Part shown: in pieces, positions 28,349 through 42,500 of the stretch
Layout of the letters: each line of letters begins with the position of its first letter
Position numbering within the stretch: position 1 is the first letter of the stretch
Assembly: GCA_019914945.1 (NCBI GenBank)
Contig: CM034099.1
Location: 1,178,001-1,242,000 of the forward strand
Length of the DNA stretch: 64,000 bases
Reading direction: 5' to 3'
Source of the DNA: Typha latifolia
Lineage: Eukaryota > Streptophyta > Magnoliopsida > Poales > Typhaceae
Made by a program: the position numbers and the translations under genes
Notes under the pieces: model-generated
What the model was told of the DNA's origin: nothing
What the model saw: only the letters and a program-made list of their open reading frames with translations
Database searches by the model: none

Positions 28349-29516
28349 GTTTGATCTTTGATGCCATTAAAAGTGGTAGAAATATTTTGTAAATGGTGCT
28401 GTACAGCGTGATATATATGTATGAGCTTCTGTTTGGAATTTTTGACTTATTTTGCGAATTAACGCCTGTGGAATTTTCTATCACTACTGCATGAAAATAT
28501 TAAAGATGACTCTTTCTTTTAGTTATTTATTATATATTTATATTAAAAAATATATATTACTTGACTGTCTAATTAATATTGGGTTCTCTACTAACTATTC
28601 TACTCTTATTTTAGGAAAAAGAATATATTAATGGTGCAATAATAATTTGACAAAAGTAAAAAAGAGATAATTGTTGGGTGTATAGATAGTTTATGAGCCG
28701 TAATTTGGATATTGTTGGCCCAATTGTATTTGAAGCCCAACCTAACCCATGGGCTTAAGAATAGGAGTGCTTTTATAATCGTGACATGGATCACGTGTCT
28801 GAATGGGGCCCACATGAGCTGGATATCACGCGGGAAGTACCACCTCCACGTGCTCCTCCTTTTGACTCGCGCCATGCCAAACCCACGTGCCTCCGAATCT
28901 GACTCATGCGAGTTACGATACCCAGCAATAGTAATAGTGCTTCTCGTCGATATTTTGGAGTTCTATTTGGGGATCACATACATGATACATTAACATACCC
29001 GTAGGATAGCATCTTACGAAGCATGCGAAATATCGCGAGTTGTTTCTTTGGCGGTGGGATCCAGCTTTCCCCAATTACTACTCTTCGGGTTTCGGGTGCG
29101 TGGGATCCAACATCCGACCCGCGAGCTAATCAGGAAGTGAAATATGTATAAGAATATATCCACATAAATTGGAATACAATATTATGACTAATTAAAAAAA
29201 TTTGTCAGAATTTTATACCATTAACAAACAAAGATTTCTAAGCCAATTCCAACTAGCATCCCACATGTCTGTCATCAAAATGGCAAACTATATAGCTTAC
29301 AACTTAGCTCTCCAGGAGCTACTGAAAATGGCAAACACATTCGATCCATCAATCAAAATTCAAATTAAAAATTCCAAAAAATTCCAATTTCAGTAGCTGA
29401 TCGGACTAGTCCTATAATAAAAGCCCACCTTAATTTTATTGTCCAAATTTATTTATAGCCTCTCTAATTAGCAAGTAATTAATAGAAAATCATATGCTTT
29501 GGCGGGACGTCGCTTT
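28349..29516. other. promoter region of the NT-C2 coiled-coil gene
   Basis: AT-rich up to 28680, then a GC-richer stretch with three perfect G-boxes CACGTG at 28792-28797, 28847-28852 and 28884-28889, and TGGATCC/TGGGATCC words near 29050-29105. The ORF at 29202-29396 has no support. Confidence 0.5.
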
Positions 29517-29559
29517 TCTTAAACAGTTGCTCTCTCTCTCTCTCTCTCTCTACCCCCCG

Positions 29560-29603
<44 letters not shown>

Positions 29604-29665
29604 AATGGCGAGCTCGATCGAGCCCTAGATGCCTCACCGCGATCCATCCTGGGATCCATAGTTAG
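29517..29665 (+). other. 5'UTR exon with CT microsatellite and two abutting uORFs
   Basis: A (CT)n tract (29531-29601) is followed by two tiny ORFs: 29605-29628 (ATG, six codons, TAG) and, starting on the very next base, 29629-29661 (ATG, nine codons, TAG). A splice donor TTAG/GTATGA follows at 29665/29666. Long CT tracts in first exons are typical of plant 5'UTRs. Assigning this exon to the gene starting at 30374 is inference from position and the donor. Confidence 0.55.
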
Positions 29666-30373
29666 GTATGAGCTCTCTCGAATCTATACGTATAGACATC
29701 CACTTCCGGAGTGTGTCGGTTCGAGTACAGCAATGTCGGATCTAGTCAGATCGTTCGAGAAATCTCGCATCGCCGCAGGCTTTTGAGTCTAGTTCGCATT
29801 CCGGTACTTATTGCTCGGATTGCCTTTTCCTTGCTCGGGATCTTGGGATTTAGTTCTTGATTCGCGGCCTTTTTAGGTGAGATTTGGTATCCGGAAATCA
29901 TTCCTAGTACATTGGATGCTTTGGTTGTGGAAAGCTGGGCGCCTTGCTGGTGATCCCCCGGATTTTCTACTTTAGTGACAAGTCGGGAGTTCTCCTTGGA
30001 TTTTTTTTACTGTCTCTGAGCTGCTTGGATTCACTGCTGTTGCAAATATGAAATGTTTGGAATATACGCTCATCTGTTCCTTGTTTTCTCTGTGAATTTG
30101 TGCTTTTACGAGATATCTTTGTTGAGCATTTTGGTTTAAATGTTGGCCTCTTTGATTCGCTTAAATGTATCTATCACCGACATATTTTCAAGTGTGAGAA
30201 ATGGTTGTTAAATTCCTGTTTGTAGGAAAGATGACAATAATATTGACATTGTGTTTCTGCTTTCAGAGAAGAGGATGTGCTAATTGGTATATGGTCTTGG
30301 TTGTATTGTATGGAGGTATGATTAAAGAGGAAAGAGTATGCTTTTAACTTATAATTAGCTTGATCCACGAACA

Positions 30374-33300
30374 ATGTCGAGGATTCCCAAGTGGAAGGTT
30401 GAAAAGACAAAAGTGAAAGTGGTCTTCCGTCTACAATTTCATGCCACACATGTAAGCTTTGCCTGTAGTCCATTGCTTTTCTTTAATTTTTTTCTTTTTA
30501 AGAACTGGCTGGCCTTGTGGAGACAACTTCCTTAGTGATCTCTCTTCCTTCGATTCTTTACTTGTTGATGCTGCTTCCAAAATCTGGAGTTGTATATGAA
30601 TTTAAAAGGGTCCTTATAAGTTATATATATTGCTTATCGAAGTTCAGTACATCTAAAACTGATATTGTGGCAATGTTCAAACATAAGTTTCTTGGTAAGC
30701 TCTCTCACATGCATTATAGCAAGGAGGATGACAAACATTGTATCTGCAACAGCATATAAGTTAAAGTTATGACTTAAATGGGCATATTAACATTTTCAGG
30801 TTAATTGGCCCTTAATTTTCTTTTTCCCTTTAATTGTTGCTGCATTGGGCAGTTGCATTTTGTATTACGCCTATACTTTGAGATTATCTTGCTCAGTTCA
30901 CCTGTATCTTGATTTTTCAGATATTTTGAGAGTGAATATTTGCTTCTTGTTTCAGATTCCGCAGACAGGATGGGACAAGTTGTTTGTGTCCTTCATCCCT
31001 GCTGACACAGGGAAACCTATTATTAATAAGACTAACAAAGCAAATGTGAGAAACGGGAGCTGCAAATGGTCAGATCCAATCTATGAGACTACAAGACTTC
31101 TTCAGGATACTAGGACCAAAAAATATGATGAGAAGATCTATAAGCTTGTGGTGGCAATGGTACATTCCTTTCACTTCGCTCTCCCTCTTACTTTCCCCTT
31201 GTCTTTTTTCCTTGACCTCCTTTAACTTCCTAGTCATTCATCTAATGCTCTCTCAAAGTTAAACTATGCTCACTATTGTGTTTGCTAATGAGTCATAATC
31301 TGACTGCTAATTTGTCAATCTCAATTTGACCAGGGGTCCTCTCGGGCAAGTTTTCTTGGGGAGGTTGACATCAACCTTGCTGACTTTGCAGATGCGCTGA
31401 AGCCTTCCTCTGTTGAACTGCCTCTTCATGGTTGCGATTTTGGGACAATTTTACATGTAATGTTTCTATTCTAAGAGACATCTTTTCCATATATTCTTCC
31501 TTTTCCCTTTATTTTGTTTGTTTTTAATTTTTAATCCAAAGCTATTATATGCTATCTGGAAAAACAATTTATCTTCGTGCTCTTTTTATATGTTTCACTT
31601 GCATATTATTTTGGGAGGGGATTTATGTTCCTTTCATGTGTGATCTTTATTATTGGCTGCTCAATGCCTTTCTGAAGACTATAAATCTGTAGTGCTGTTA
31701 AGAGCATAAGCATCTCTTCTTTCTAATGTTTTGCTTCTTATTACTCTTATTTCTTTCAGGTCACAGTGCAAATTCTAACCTCCAAAGTTGGTTTCAGGTG
31801 ATGCTTCAATGACAATGTAAGCTGTTTTAATTCATATTATTTACTGGTCTTATATCTGGTCATGATTTTTCAGAGAATTCGAGCAGCAGAGGGAGCTCAG
31901 TGTGAAGGGGTTTCAGGTGATACCAAACAAGAAATGTCATGATCCTCCTGAAATCTCTGCACGTTCTTCAGATATAACTGGTGAACAGAGAGACAAGGTT
32001 TAATAATACTTGACCAGATTTGGTACAAAATGGACTTAAAAGTTACCTGTTTACACAGCATTTAATGTTATGAGATAGATCTCCTATTCGATCTTGCCTT
32101 CATGGAAATTGGAAGGAGAAAATTCAAAATTGACAATCAATATACCGTTGAGTAAATGAGTCCAATCCTGCAACACATATTGGTATCCAAGTTAATCCAA
32201 TAGCTAAATTCAGTAGGTTTTGTGGCCAGAAGTCTATAAGTTATTAACCATTTCTGCGTTGGTTATTTATTCCATGAGTAAGTATTCCATGTTTTTCTGC
32301 ATTGGTTATTTATTCCATGCATAAGTATTCCATGTTAACTTTAACATATTAATTAGTAGCATTTGCAGATCATTCTAATTGTCTGGTTAGGCAAGCATTA
32401 ACACGAAATAGGGTGAAAATTTTGGGCCCTAATACCAATTGAAAGTTTCTCTTAGCCCACTAGATATGATGTGATCTCTCTCCTTTTCTTAGCCTCTTAT
32501 CTCCCATTCGCTTTAGGAATAACTTTTTTTCTTATTCTAAAATATAACTCTTTATTTCAGAATAACAGCTGAACACTATAATAACTCATTCTAGAATATA
32601 AATACTATTCATCAAAATTATATCTTATACAACATATTAATTCATTTAATAATTTACCTTTAACATCTATCTCATTAATCTACTTTATATAAAATCAAAG
32701 AGTATTTATGGTAATTTCATAAAGAATAAAGTACTTATTTTTCATCTTTTTCTATACTTTATATCACATCAAAGGTAATTATTATACTCTTATTTTAGAA
32801 TATAAATAAATATAAGAATAATTTTCATAGAATAAAGACATCATTTTAGGAATAACAAAGAAGAATTATTCTAGAATTGATCTTATTCCTAAAGTAAACG
32901 AGGCCTTAAGGTTTCTCTTGTATAGAGGGATAATTCATGAAATAGTCTTTATAACCTTTATATAGGTGGATGAGACTGAGTTCACAGTGGATAAAAAGAT
33001 TAGCTATGGTAAGTCTTTGTCTACTTTAATTCGAATCAAAAGATCACTAAGGCTCCATTGGGAATTAGTAGCACTTGAACACGACTAGTTAGACTAATTT
33101 CTTAGCCTCAGTTTTGGTAGTTTAAACTAGTTAAAGAAAATGAGGTGTTTAATTGTGGACTAGAATAGAAGTGTCATTATTACCTTTGGTGTGATCTAAA
33201 AAAGTGTAAAAATATTGATTTTAAAGAGAAATTGAAGATATATCATATAAATGGACCAAATACTCTTTGACTTTGAAGGATGTTAATATCGAAATATTAT

Positions 33301-33451
33301 ATTTAAAATTTTGAACGATGGTTTTTAGATAATTACATTTAGTTCCCTCTAAATTATCATATATTTTCACATACAATTCCTAAACTTTTTTATTATCCAT
33401 ATAGAGCCCTTGAATGAAGAAAAATATCCACGTACTCCTTGACCATAAAAT

Positions 33452-33536
<85 letters not shown>

Positions 33537-36500
33537 CGGGCTCTCTGAACTAAGATTTTTCTTATATCAGGGTTTTTTTTAAATAAAAATGTTTAGGAGG
33601 TATATGTAGAAAATAGTGTTAGTTCAGGGAAGCTAAGTGTAACTAACATTTTTTTTTTCTGGAAAGAAGTCTTAAGGGCTTGCAAGCATGTCTGCATGGT
33701 TGCGGGCGAAAGCAAATGTGTTAGGTGTTTTTTCTTCTCTAAAAGAAGTCCACATGGTTATCCATAAGCAGCCTTGTAAGCTATCCTTTTTTTAAGGAAG
33801 TCTGCATGGCTTGAGGGCTTGTAAGCCCGCAAGCAGCCTTGTAATGTAAGTTTTTGTTTTTGTTTTTGAAAAAAAGTCCATTATAGTTTGGTAAGGTGGT
33901 TGTAGGCTTGCGGGGTTATAAGTCATTCTTAAGTTCATAATAGTTTACTAAGCTTTCATTTATATTTTTTGAAGAAGGCCTAATATGGTAAGTAACTTTG
34001 CTTGGTAAGGTGCTTGTGGGTTTACCTTTGATGTGGTTGCGAGTTTACCTACAAAGGTGGTTGTGGCTTACCTTTGATGTGACATGAAAGAGTAAAAAAA
34101 TATTCTCTTTGGAGGGAAAACAGAGATATGTGAGATAATTTGAAACATAGGTGTTATTATTACCTTTGAAAAGGTGAAAAGGGATCAGTTTAGGAGGAAA
34201 ATTAAAGATATGTTATGTAAATGTACTAAAATGCTCTTTATAATTAAGAATGCTAGTACCAAAGTATTATTATTAAATTTTGTAAAAGATAAGTATGAGT
34301 CATTTTAGAGATAAATTTATAATTTAAGAATATTTCAAACATAGACCCATTTTATCTTTCTATCTCCTTTCTCACCTTTTGAACATGGTTAGGGATAAAT
34401 TACCATTTGGTTACTAAATATAGTTAGTGTTCGCTAACCATGTTCAAGGAAAATTCTTAGACCCAAACCAAAAGCCACCCAAAGGAAATAACTGTCCGAA
34501 TTAGATTCAAATATTTTTCCTATAATTGGGTACCTTAATACCTTATATAGTATATACCCAATATTCTTCCTGATTTTTCCTTTAACACTGGAAATAGGTT
34601 AATGCAAGGCTCAAATTCAAAGGAAATTTGATGGATATTCCTTCAGTTGAAGAAATGTCAGGGTCAATTGAAGATTATGAAGACTCAGCCGCTGGTGTTG
34701 ATGGTTCATCTTATACCTCAGATAGTTTATATGCTGAAAAGAATGAGATTTCAGGTGCACATGAAATCGAAAGCTTCAAGGGCACTATATCTGATTATGT
34801 AGGTGGATTTTCTCTTAGTCAGAGCCCTAGACCAGAGAAAGAGGGGTATCGTGGCAGTAGCCTTTCCAATCTAGGAAGCAATGATTGGACGCAAGGGTGG
34901 AGTTCAGATTACTCTGCTGATAATGATCTAGCTACTGCTTATGAAGAGAATAACAGACTCAGAGTAAGACTGGAGGTAGCAGAGTCAGCTTTTCTACAGT
35001 TAAAATCAGAAGCAAAGTCATTACAGCGCATCACAGATGAATTAGGTGCAGAAACACAAACCTTGGCACAACAGCTTGCTGTTGAGCTAACTTCCGGAGA
35101 ACAACTGGTTAGAGAAGTCTCCATGTTGAAATCAGAATGTTCGAATTTGAAAATTGATCTGGAAACGTTAAAATCTGCAAAGGTTACACAACAAATTCCT
35201 GATAGGAGAACTCTCATGATGAAATCTGAAGCAGCAGATACTTCATTTGGTAGTGAGCTGGGTAATGATGTTCTTGTTGCAAGCCATCCAACCAATCATT
35301 TAGAAGTCAAATGGCTTCAAGAGTTGTTACTTATTGAGAGTAAAGTTCATGAAATTCAGAACAAGGTTTGCGTTGGTTTACGTGGAAGAGATTTTGATTT
35401 TCTTCAAAGTGATTTTGAGGTTCTTGAATGTGCTCTCAACAATGTTAAACAAGGTATTGATCAAAGCCATTGCCTGGAACAAACTGTTTCTGACCATCAA
35501 TATATGGAAGGTAGGATTGCCTGCATAACTGGTTCTCATCAGTTATATCATGGCCATGATCCTCCCAAGACAAATATTGGAGCTGCAAACATGACAGAAG
35601 AGAAAATCTGTGAAATATTACAGAAACTAGAGGAGTCGAAAACTGAAAAAGAAATCCTCATTAAAAAATTGGACCATATGGAGTGCTACTATGAAGCATT
35701 TATTCATGATCTTGAGGAAAGCCAAAAGCAAACACTGAAGGAGATGGAAAGCCTCAGAAATGAACATTCTTCTTCTCTTTATACAATTTCTGTTCTCGAA
35801 GCTCAGATAGAAAAAGTGCGCCAAGAAATGGATGAACAATTGATGAGGTTTGTCAAAGAAAGGAATACATTTGAATCTCAAAATAAGGAACTTGAGAAAA
35901 GGGCTACTGCTTCAGAAGCTGCACTCAAGAGGGTTCGTCGGAACTACTCTATAGCAGTTAATCGTCTAGAGAAAGACCTTGAATTACTTTCCTTCCAAGT
36001 TCTGTCTATGTATGAGACAAATGAAACCCTTGCAAAGCAAGACTTTACAGATGCTTATCACATCTGTCCTGAAGAAGATTCAGAGGATGCACAATTGTAC
36101 AGTAGTAAAGATGATCCACTAAGACTGTTTTATCAAAAAGACACGTACAAGCCAGATGATGATCAAATTCAATCAGAAAGTCTATGTAGTAAAACAGATT
36201 CTGAATTGTCTCTAAAGTACAGTAGTTTATCAGAGAGTTCCAGCAACAAATCTACTACCAAAGTCTGTCAGGTAATAGCAGCCAAAAATAAAGAATTGCA
36301 CTCCAGGAATGAAACATATGATAGCGCAAATAATCCAACTAACTTCTTAAGAGCAGATTCACAACATATTAACATCAGCATGAAGAACCTTGTATTTTCT
36401 GCTGATCTACCTACACATACAGAGAGAAATAAGTTACTTCCTGAAAGATCTACAGCAGTTAATTTTGAGATTGATTCTCAACCATTGGGTACTCAAGAAG

Positions 36501-39500
36501 ATAAACAACGGTTGAATGATGCAAATAATATCAAAGAGATGAAAATGTCACTTCATAATCTACTGGTGCTCCGCTCATCAATGGAAGATGAACTCTCAGA
36601 TATGCATGTGGTCACCATCCAGCAAGAAGTTTTCTCTCGTGTACTATTAGAAACACTGCACAATGTGAATGATGAAATTAAGCACATGAACAACAGAATA
36701 ATTGAACTTGAACAACAGGTAGATCATTCAAATGATGTTAGGGAATCTTTGGTGCTTAAGTTTCATAGTGCATTGGATCAGGCCAAAATTTTGAGGGAGG
36801 CTGAGGACAAATATATTGTAAAATATGATGAGTTAACATCAAAAAATCAAACACTGGAAGGAAAGCTCCACGATATTTCAGTTGAAAATGCTCTTCTTAC
36901 TGAAAAATTTGCAGAATATGAAAAACTGATGGTGGAAAACAAATCTTATGAAAGTAAGTATAAGGCTTGCATTGAGGAAAAGAATAAGCTTGAAAACTTG
37001 CTAGTACAGGAAAATCTACAAAAGGATCATCTTCAGAGTGACATTGGCTCAATGCTTGAGGACTTCAATGCATTGAAAGAAGAATTTGATAGGAAGTCCT
37101 CTGTGAATGACAATCTGCAGAAAGCTATTACTTCTCTTCAAGGTGGACTATGTGATCTATTCTCTGACATGATTTCTTGCAATAGGCAAATAAATAATTC
37201 TGCATTTGATGATGTATACATACAACAGGAATTTGAGAGCAAGAATTACATTGCTATTTTGACACATTTGAAACAGTTCCATGAGCAAGCATGTCAGAAA
37301 ATACTTAAGCTTCATCAAGAGAAGGACGAGATGGAGGTAATGAGGGACACTGCTGAAAGTGCACTGAAGATGTCTGACTCAAAAATTGCCGAATATGAAA
37401 AACTGATTATGGAATACAGAGCTTGTGAAAGCAAGTACAAGGCTTGCATTGAAGAAAGGGACAAACTTGAAAACTTGCTTATAGAAGAAAATCTACAAAA
37501 AGGTCACCTTCAGAATGAAATTGTATTAATGATTGAAGACCTTCATGCATTAAAAGAAGAATCTTTGAAGAAGTCCTCTATGGGTGATGATCTGCAAAAA
37601 GCTGTTACTTCACTTCAAGGGGGGCTTCATGATCTGTGCTCTAACATGATTTTTTATAGTAGGCAAATAAATGATTTAGGATTTGATGAGTTGTCTCTAA
37701 AGAAGGAACTTGAAGGTAAGAATTACATGGCTATTGTCGCATGTTTGGAAAACTTCCAGAAACAAGCATATCAGAAAATTCTTCAGCTTCATCAGGAAAA
37801 GGAAAAGATGGAAACAATGAAGGATACTGCTTACAGTTCACTGAAGATGACCGAATCAAAGATGTTTGACATGAAGAAGAAGCTTGAGTGTGGCTTGGAA
37901 GATGTGGAGACAAAATTTATCACAAAGTATGTTGACTTGGCATCAAAAAATCAAATTCTGGAAGAAAGGTTCCAAGATGTTTCTGTTGAAAATGCTTCTC
38001 TTACTGAAAAATTTGCTGAATATGAAAAACTGATTTTGGAGTACAAAGATTATGAAAGCAAGTATAAGGCTAGCACTGAGGAGAGGAACAAACTTGAAAA
38101 CTTGCTATTACAGGAAAATCAACATAAACATAGTGAAATTGTCTCACTGATTGAGGATCTTGATGCATTGAAAGAAGAACTTGATAAGAAGTCCTGTGTG
38201 ATTGTTGATCTTGAAAAAACTGTTACTTCTCTTCAAGGGGGACTTAGTGACCTATGCTGTAACATGATTTCTTGCAATAGGCAGATAAGTAGTTTAGCAT
38301 CTGATGATGTATTTCTAAATCATGAACCCGAAAGCAAGAATTACATGGCTATTGTCACACATTTGGAACAGTTCCAGAAACAAGCATATCAGAAAGTTCT
38401 TCAGCTTCATCAGGATAAGAAGGAGATGGAGGTAATGAAGGATATGGCTCAAAGTTCATTGAAGAATACTGAGTCAATGATGTTAAACATGAAGCAGAAG
38501 CTTGAGTCTGATTTGGAATCTAAGACGACAAACCTAGATTTGTCCAACAAACTTATAGGAAAGCTTCAGCAAGAACTGTTAGAAGTGACAGAGAAGTTCA
38601 AGATTATCTTAGAGGCTGAAGAAAATCATGCAAAGGAAAATGGGGAATTGTCATCAAAGCTAGCATCTCTGGAAGTTGAATTACAAAATGCTACTGAGGA
38701 GAGCAGGGATCTCGTCCAAAAGCTAAAGATATCTGACAGTGTAAATGAGGAACATGAGAGGATTAAAATCAATCTTATGGATTGTAAGCAGGAGAATAGA
38801 ACTCTTATGATGTCTATACAGTCCAGAAATGAGGCATCAATGCAGTTGGAGAATGAGCTCAGAAATTCAAAGGAAACTCTGAGATTAACCCATGAAAATC
38901 TGCAAATAGAGAAAGGGTTGAGAGAGGAACTTGAATCTGCACTTACAAATCTTACCTTACAATTAAAGGAGAAAGACCACCAGCTGCTTTCTTTTAATGA
39001 GGAAAAGGCTGAATTGGTTCATCTAAGGGAAAAAAAATTGAGTTTAGAAAAAGAAAATATGGAAATGCAACATCTTCTGTTGCAAAATGAAGAAATCCAA
39101 ATAAAACTAGATGCTCATAATTCATCTATGCGCCTCCAAATTTATGATGTTGAGAATCACTTAGCACCAATTCTCAAGGATTGGTTGGTTGCTGATATTG
39201 AAGTTAGTTTTATGAGAAATCAGGTGCAGGAACTTGTTAGCCAACTGAAGGCATCCAGAGAGGACCTTGAGGAGCTTCATCTAAAGTACATGGATGCTGT
39301 TGCATTGCTAGTGCCTAATGGAGCAGAACTAGTTGACAGAAATGCAACTTTGGTAACAGTTCTTCAGTCAACAAAACTGGAAGCTGAAGAAGTTACTCAT
39401 TATAAAGAAGGCCATGTGGATTGTATAAAGAGAAATGGTGCAACATGGACTGAACCTGAAGATATGAAAGATGAAGCTGTGCAAGCTGAAACTAGTAAAG

Positions 39501-42500
39501 AAAACCAGACGTATGAAGATGAGGTTTTGCGGCTTAAGGACACGCTGATTGTTCTTGAAGAGCAGGTGGATGATTTGAGATCCTTCAGAGAAGAATTAGA
39601 AATTACAAATATAGTACTAAGATCCAAGTTGGATGAGCAGCAAAGTTATATAACCTTGCTCAAGGTATCAGAAAATGAGTTGACAAATTTAAGACAGCAA
39701 CACAATGAGCTTACTCATAAACTTTCTGAACAGATTCTGAAGACAGAAGAATTCAAGAACTTGTCTATCCATCTGAGAGAACTCAAAAATAAAGAGGATG
39801 CCGAAAATCTTCAAGCACGCGAGAGAAGGCAGAACGACGGACAACGATTTATCAGACAGGATTCTCTGAGAGTTGCTTTTATTAAAGAGCAGTACGAATC
39901 AAAGATTCAAGATCTAAGAAATCAGCTGCAGGCCTCTAAAACATATGCTGAAGAAATGTTATTAAAGCTGCAAAATGCTCTTGATGAAGTTGAGAGTGGA
40001 AAGAAAAATGAGGTTTGCCTTGCTAAAAGAATTGAAGAGCTGTCAATGGAAATTGCAGATATGAAGACAGAGCTACATACCATAGTGACTGATAGAAGAG
40101 AACTGGGCAAAGCTTATGATAGCATAAAGACTGAATTGGAATGCAGTGTGTTAAGCTTCAACTGCTGCAATGAAGAAAAGCTGAAGCTTGAAGCTTCTCT
40201 GAAAGAATGCAATGAAGAGAGAAATAAAATAAGTGTGGAACTTGATTTGGTCAAGCGATTGTTGGAGAATATGGTATCAACTGAAAATATTCAATTTCAA
40301 GGAGATAATGGATTGTGCATTTCTGAAGTCACATCCATTGAGCAACTTCTGGGAGATGGCAATTCATTGTTCGCAGATGTTGTAAAGGAGATGCCAAATA
40401 TAAGAGGTATCTATTGCGGAAAAGGTCCATCAATCGATATAGATGGAGATAATCTCCCAAACAAGAGTTTCTCATCAAGTGCTTGTGGAGAAAGGGAAGA
40501 TATTGAGAGAGTTTCTGTCCAGGAACATGCATTTTTGAGTTCTCTATCAACATCACAATCATCAGAGGTAATCTGGTCTATCAATAAATGCATCACATCT
40601 CTAGTTCAACAGCAAGGTAGAATAATGCGAATTAGGATCCTCTTCTTGCTTGATAGCTAAATCCATGAAAATGAGCAGATAGACATATCTTGCTGGTTGT
40701 CTACATATATCCTTGCAGTACTAGACATCGCATTTGAATCCTGTATTAAGTCCATCTTCACATCTGATCTAATAAATTTGTCAAGCAATGTTGTTGTTAG
40801 CTTCTTCCTGGTCCAACAGGTTCACTATACCAAAACATACAACTATTCAAACTCCTGCCCCATACTTAAAAGCAAGTTTGCGAGATTGAACTGAGATTTG
40901 ATATCAATTGTTGATCAAGACAGCAGAGCAGCACTGCAACTTAATTAGAAACCACCTATCCCAATGGAAAACATAGTGGAATCCAATTAAATTGGCAGAG
41001 TAAGCCTGTAGGCAATGGATCTATTATCATATATGATACCTTACACATCTTATCCCAACGTGACCTTCAATACAACCTCATACAGAAATTACTTGAGATT
41101 AAAAATTATAGAATGAAGTAGCATTAGGAATTTCAGTAAAATTGTAACATACAACCCTAATCTTGGAACATCATCAGGCATAATTTTGTTATATTTTTTG
41201 CTTAAAGCAGCTCCTTTCATTGTTCGTGCTCCTCAGTAACCTTGCTGTACTGGCCCTGAAATTAATGGTAACCATCACAAGTACTCTGCTTTTTTCTTGA
41301 TCTTAATCTAGTCTGGTTGTCTGACAGGATTCTCAAAACAGAACTGGAAGAGAGACATGTATGGAGAATGATAGGAAGTATGATGCAACTGTTAAGGAAC
41401 ATTTCAAAGAGCAGCAAAGATTGAAGACTGGGATGAATCTCCTTCTGAAAGAGGTAATGCAACATCTCAATATTATTTTGATAGTGATCCATGCTAATGC
41501 ACATTTGTCTCAAAAGGAATTATGCCATAGTTGAACGAATCTGTACTACAAGCTTATCTTTTGTGCAAAGTTACATGTCAAGGCCCAGTACTATTACAGT
41601 CATCAGAAGGGTTCTGAAGCTTCTTACATTCTGAAGGACTTTGACATGTATTATAACTAATGTCAAAGTAGGATTTCTTCATTGACACCAACTATATTTT
41701 AATTAATATTGACCTTCAATTTACTTGATTTACATGTGCAGCTGGAAAGGTTAAAAAATGAAAATTTGTCTTCTCTACTTTCTCTAGAAGATGATCTACA
41801 TGATCCATCACTAAATGATTTGGAAAGATCAATATCACAGCTTGATATGGTATGTACTTTTATTTGTTGTTGTATGAAATGTAGTTCATGCCATGCTCAA
41901 TTTTCCAATTTCCTTCCCGATCTTTTTTCAGGCCAATGAACATCTGGGAAACATTTTTCCTTCATTTAAAGAACTTCCTGACTCCAGTGGTAATGCTTTG
42001 GAAAGGGTACTTGCTTTGGAACTTGAGCTTGCAGAAGCATTGCAGACAAAGAAGAAAACAGATATTCGTTTTCAGAGGTAGATATATATGATAATAGTGG
42101 AACTCGTCCTTTTCTTCTGTTTCTTTCCATTCTTTTACTTTTGTTGCAGTGTGGTAGGACTGCAGTTTTCTTGTTTCCTTTCTGTATTTACCTCTTGTCT
42201 GGAATCTGGATAATAGAACAATATGGTTGGAACAACTGTAATCAGCTCTCATTGGGATCTGCATGTATGCATAAACTTGAGCAACATTAATGCTATAACC
42301 AAAACCATCTCTGTGAAAATACTTCATCCTTTTTTGGTTAGCCTTGTAATCCTCCTTGAGTTACCCCTACAGGGTTGTATAGTCTGTGAATCTTTGGAAG
42401 CTGTTACAAAGGACCAATCTCCAGATATTTCTTGGTCTGCTTATTGCAGATCCATCAATCAACCAGAGGTTCCTTATTCTTAACTTACAAACTACTCTAA

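Larger units (their letters stand above)
31998..34597 (+). other. 2.6-kb intron 5 of the NT-C2 gene, full of repeats
   Basis: Contains a MITE-like block (about 32490-32915), a compound TACA/TA microsatellite (33455-33535), loosely repeated GCTTGCAAGC/GCTTGTAAGC words (33670-34080) and a hairpin with 13-bp perfect arms (34380-34392 and 34434-34446). No coding signal apart from the flanking exons. Confidence 0.6.
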
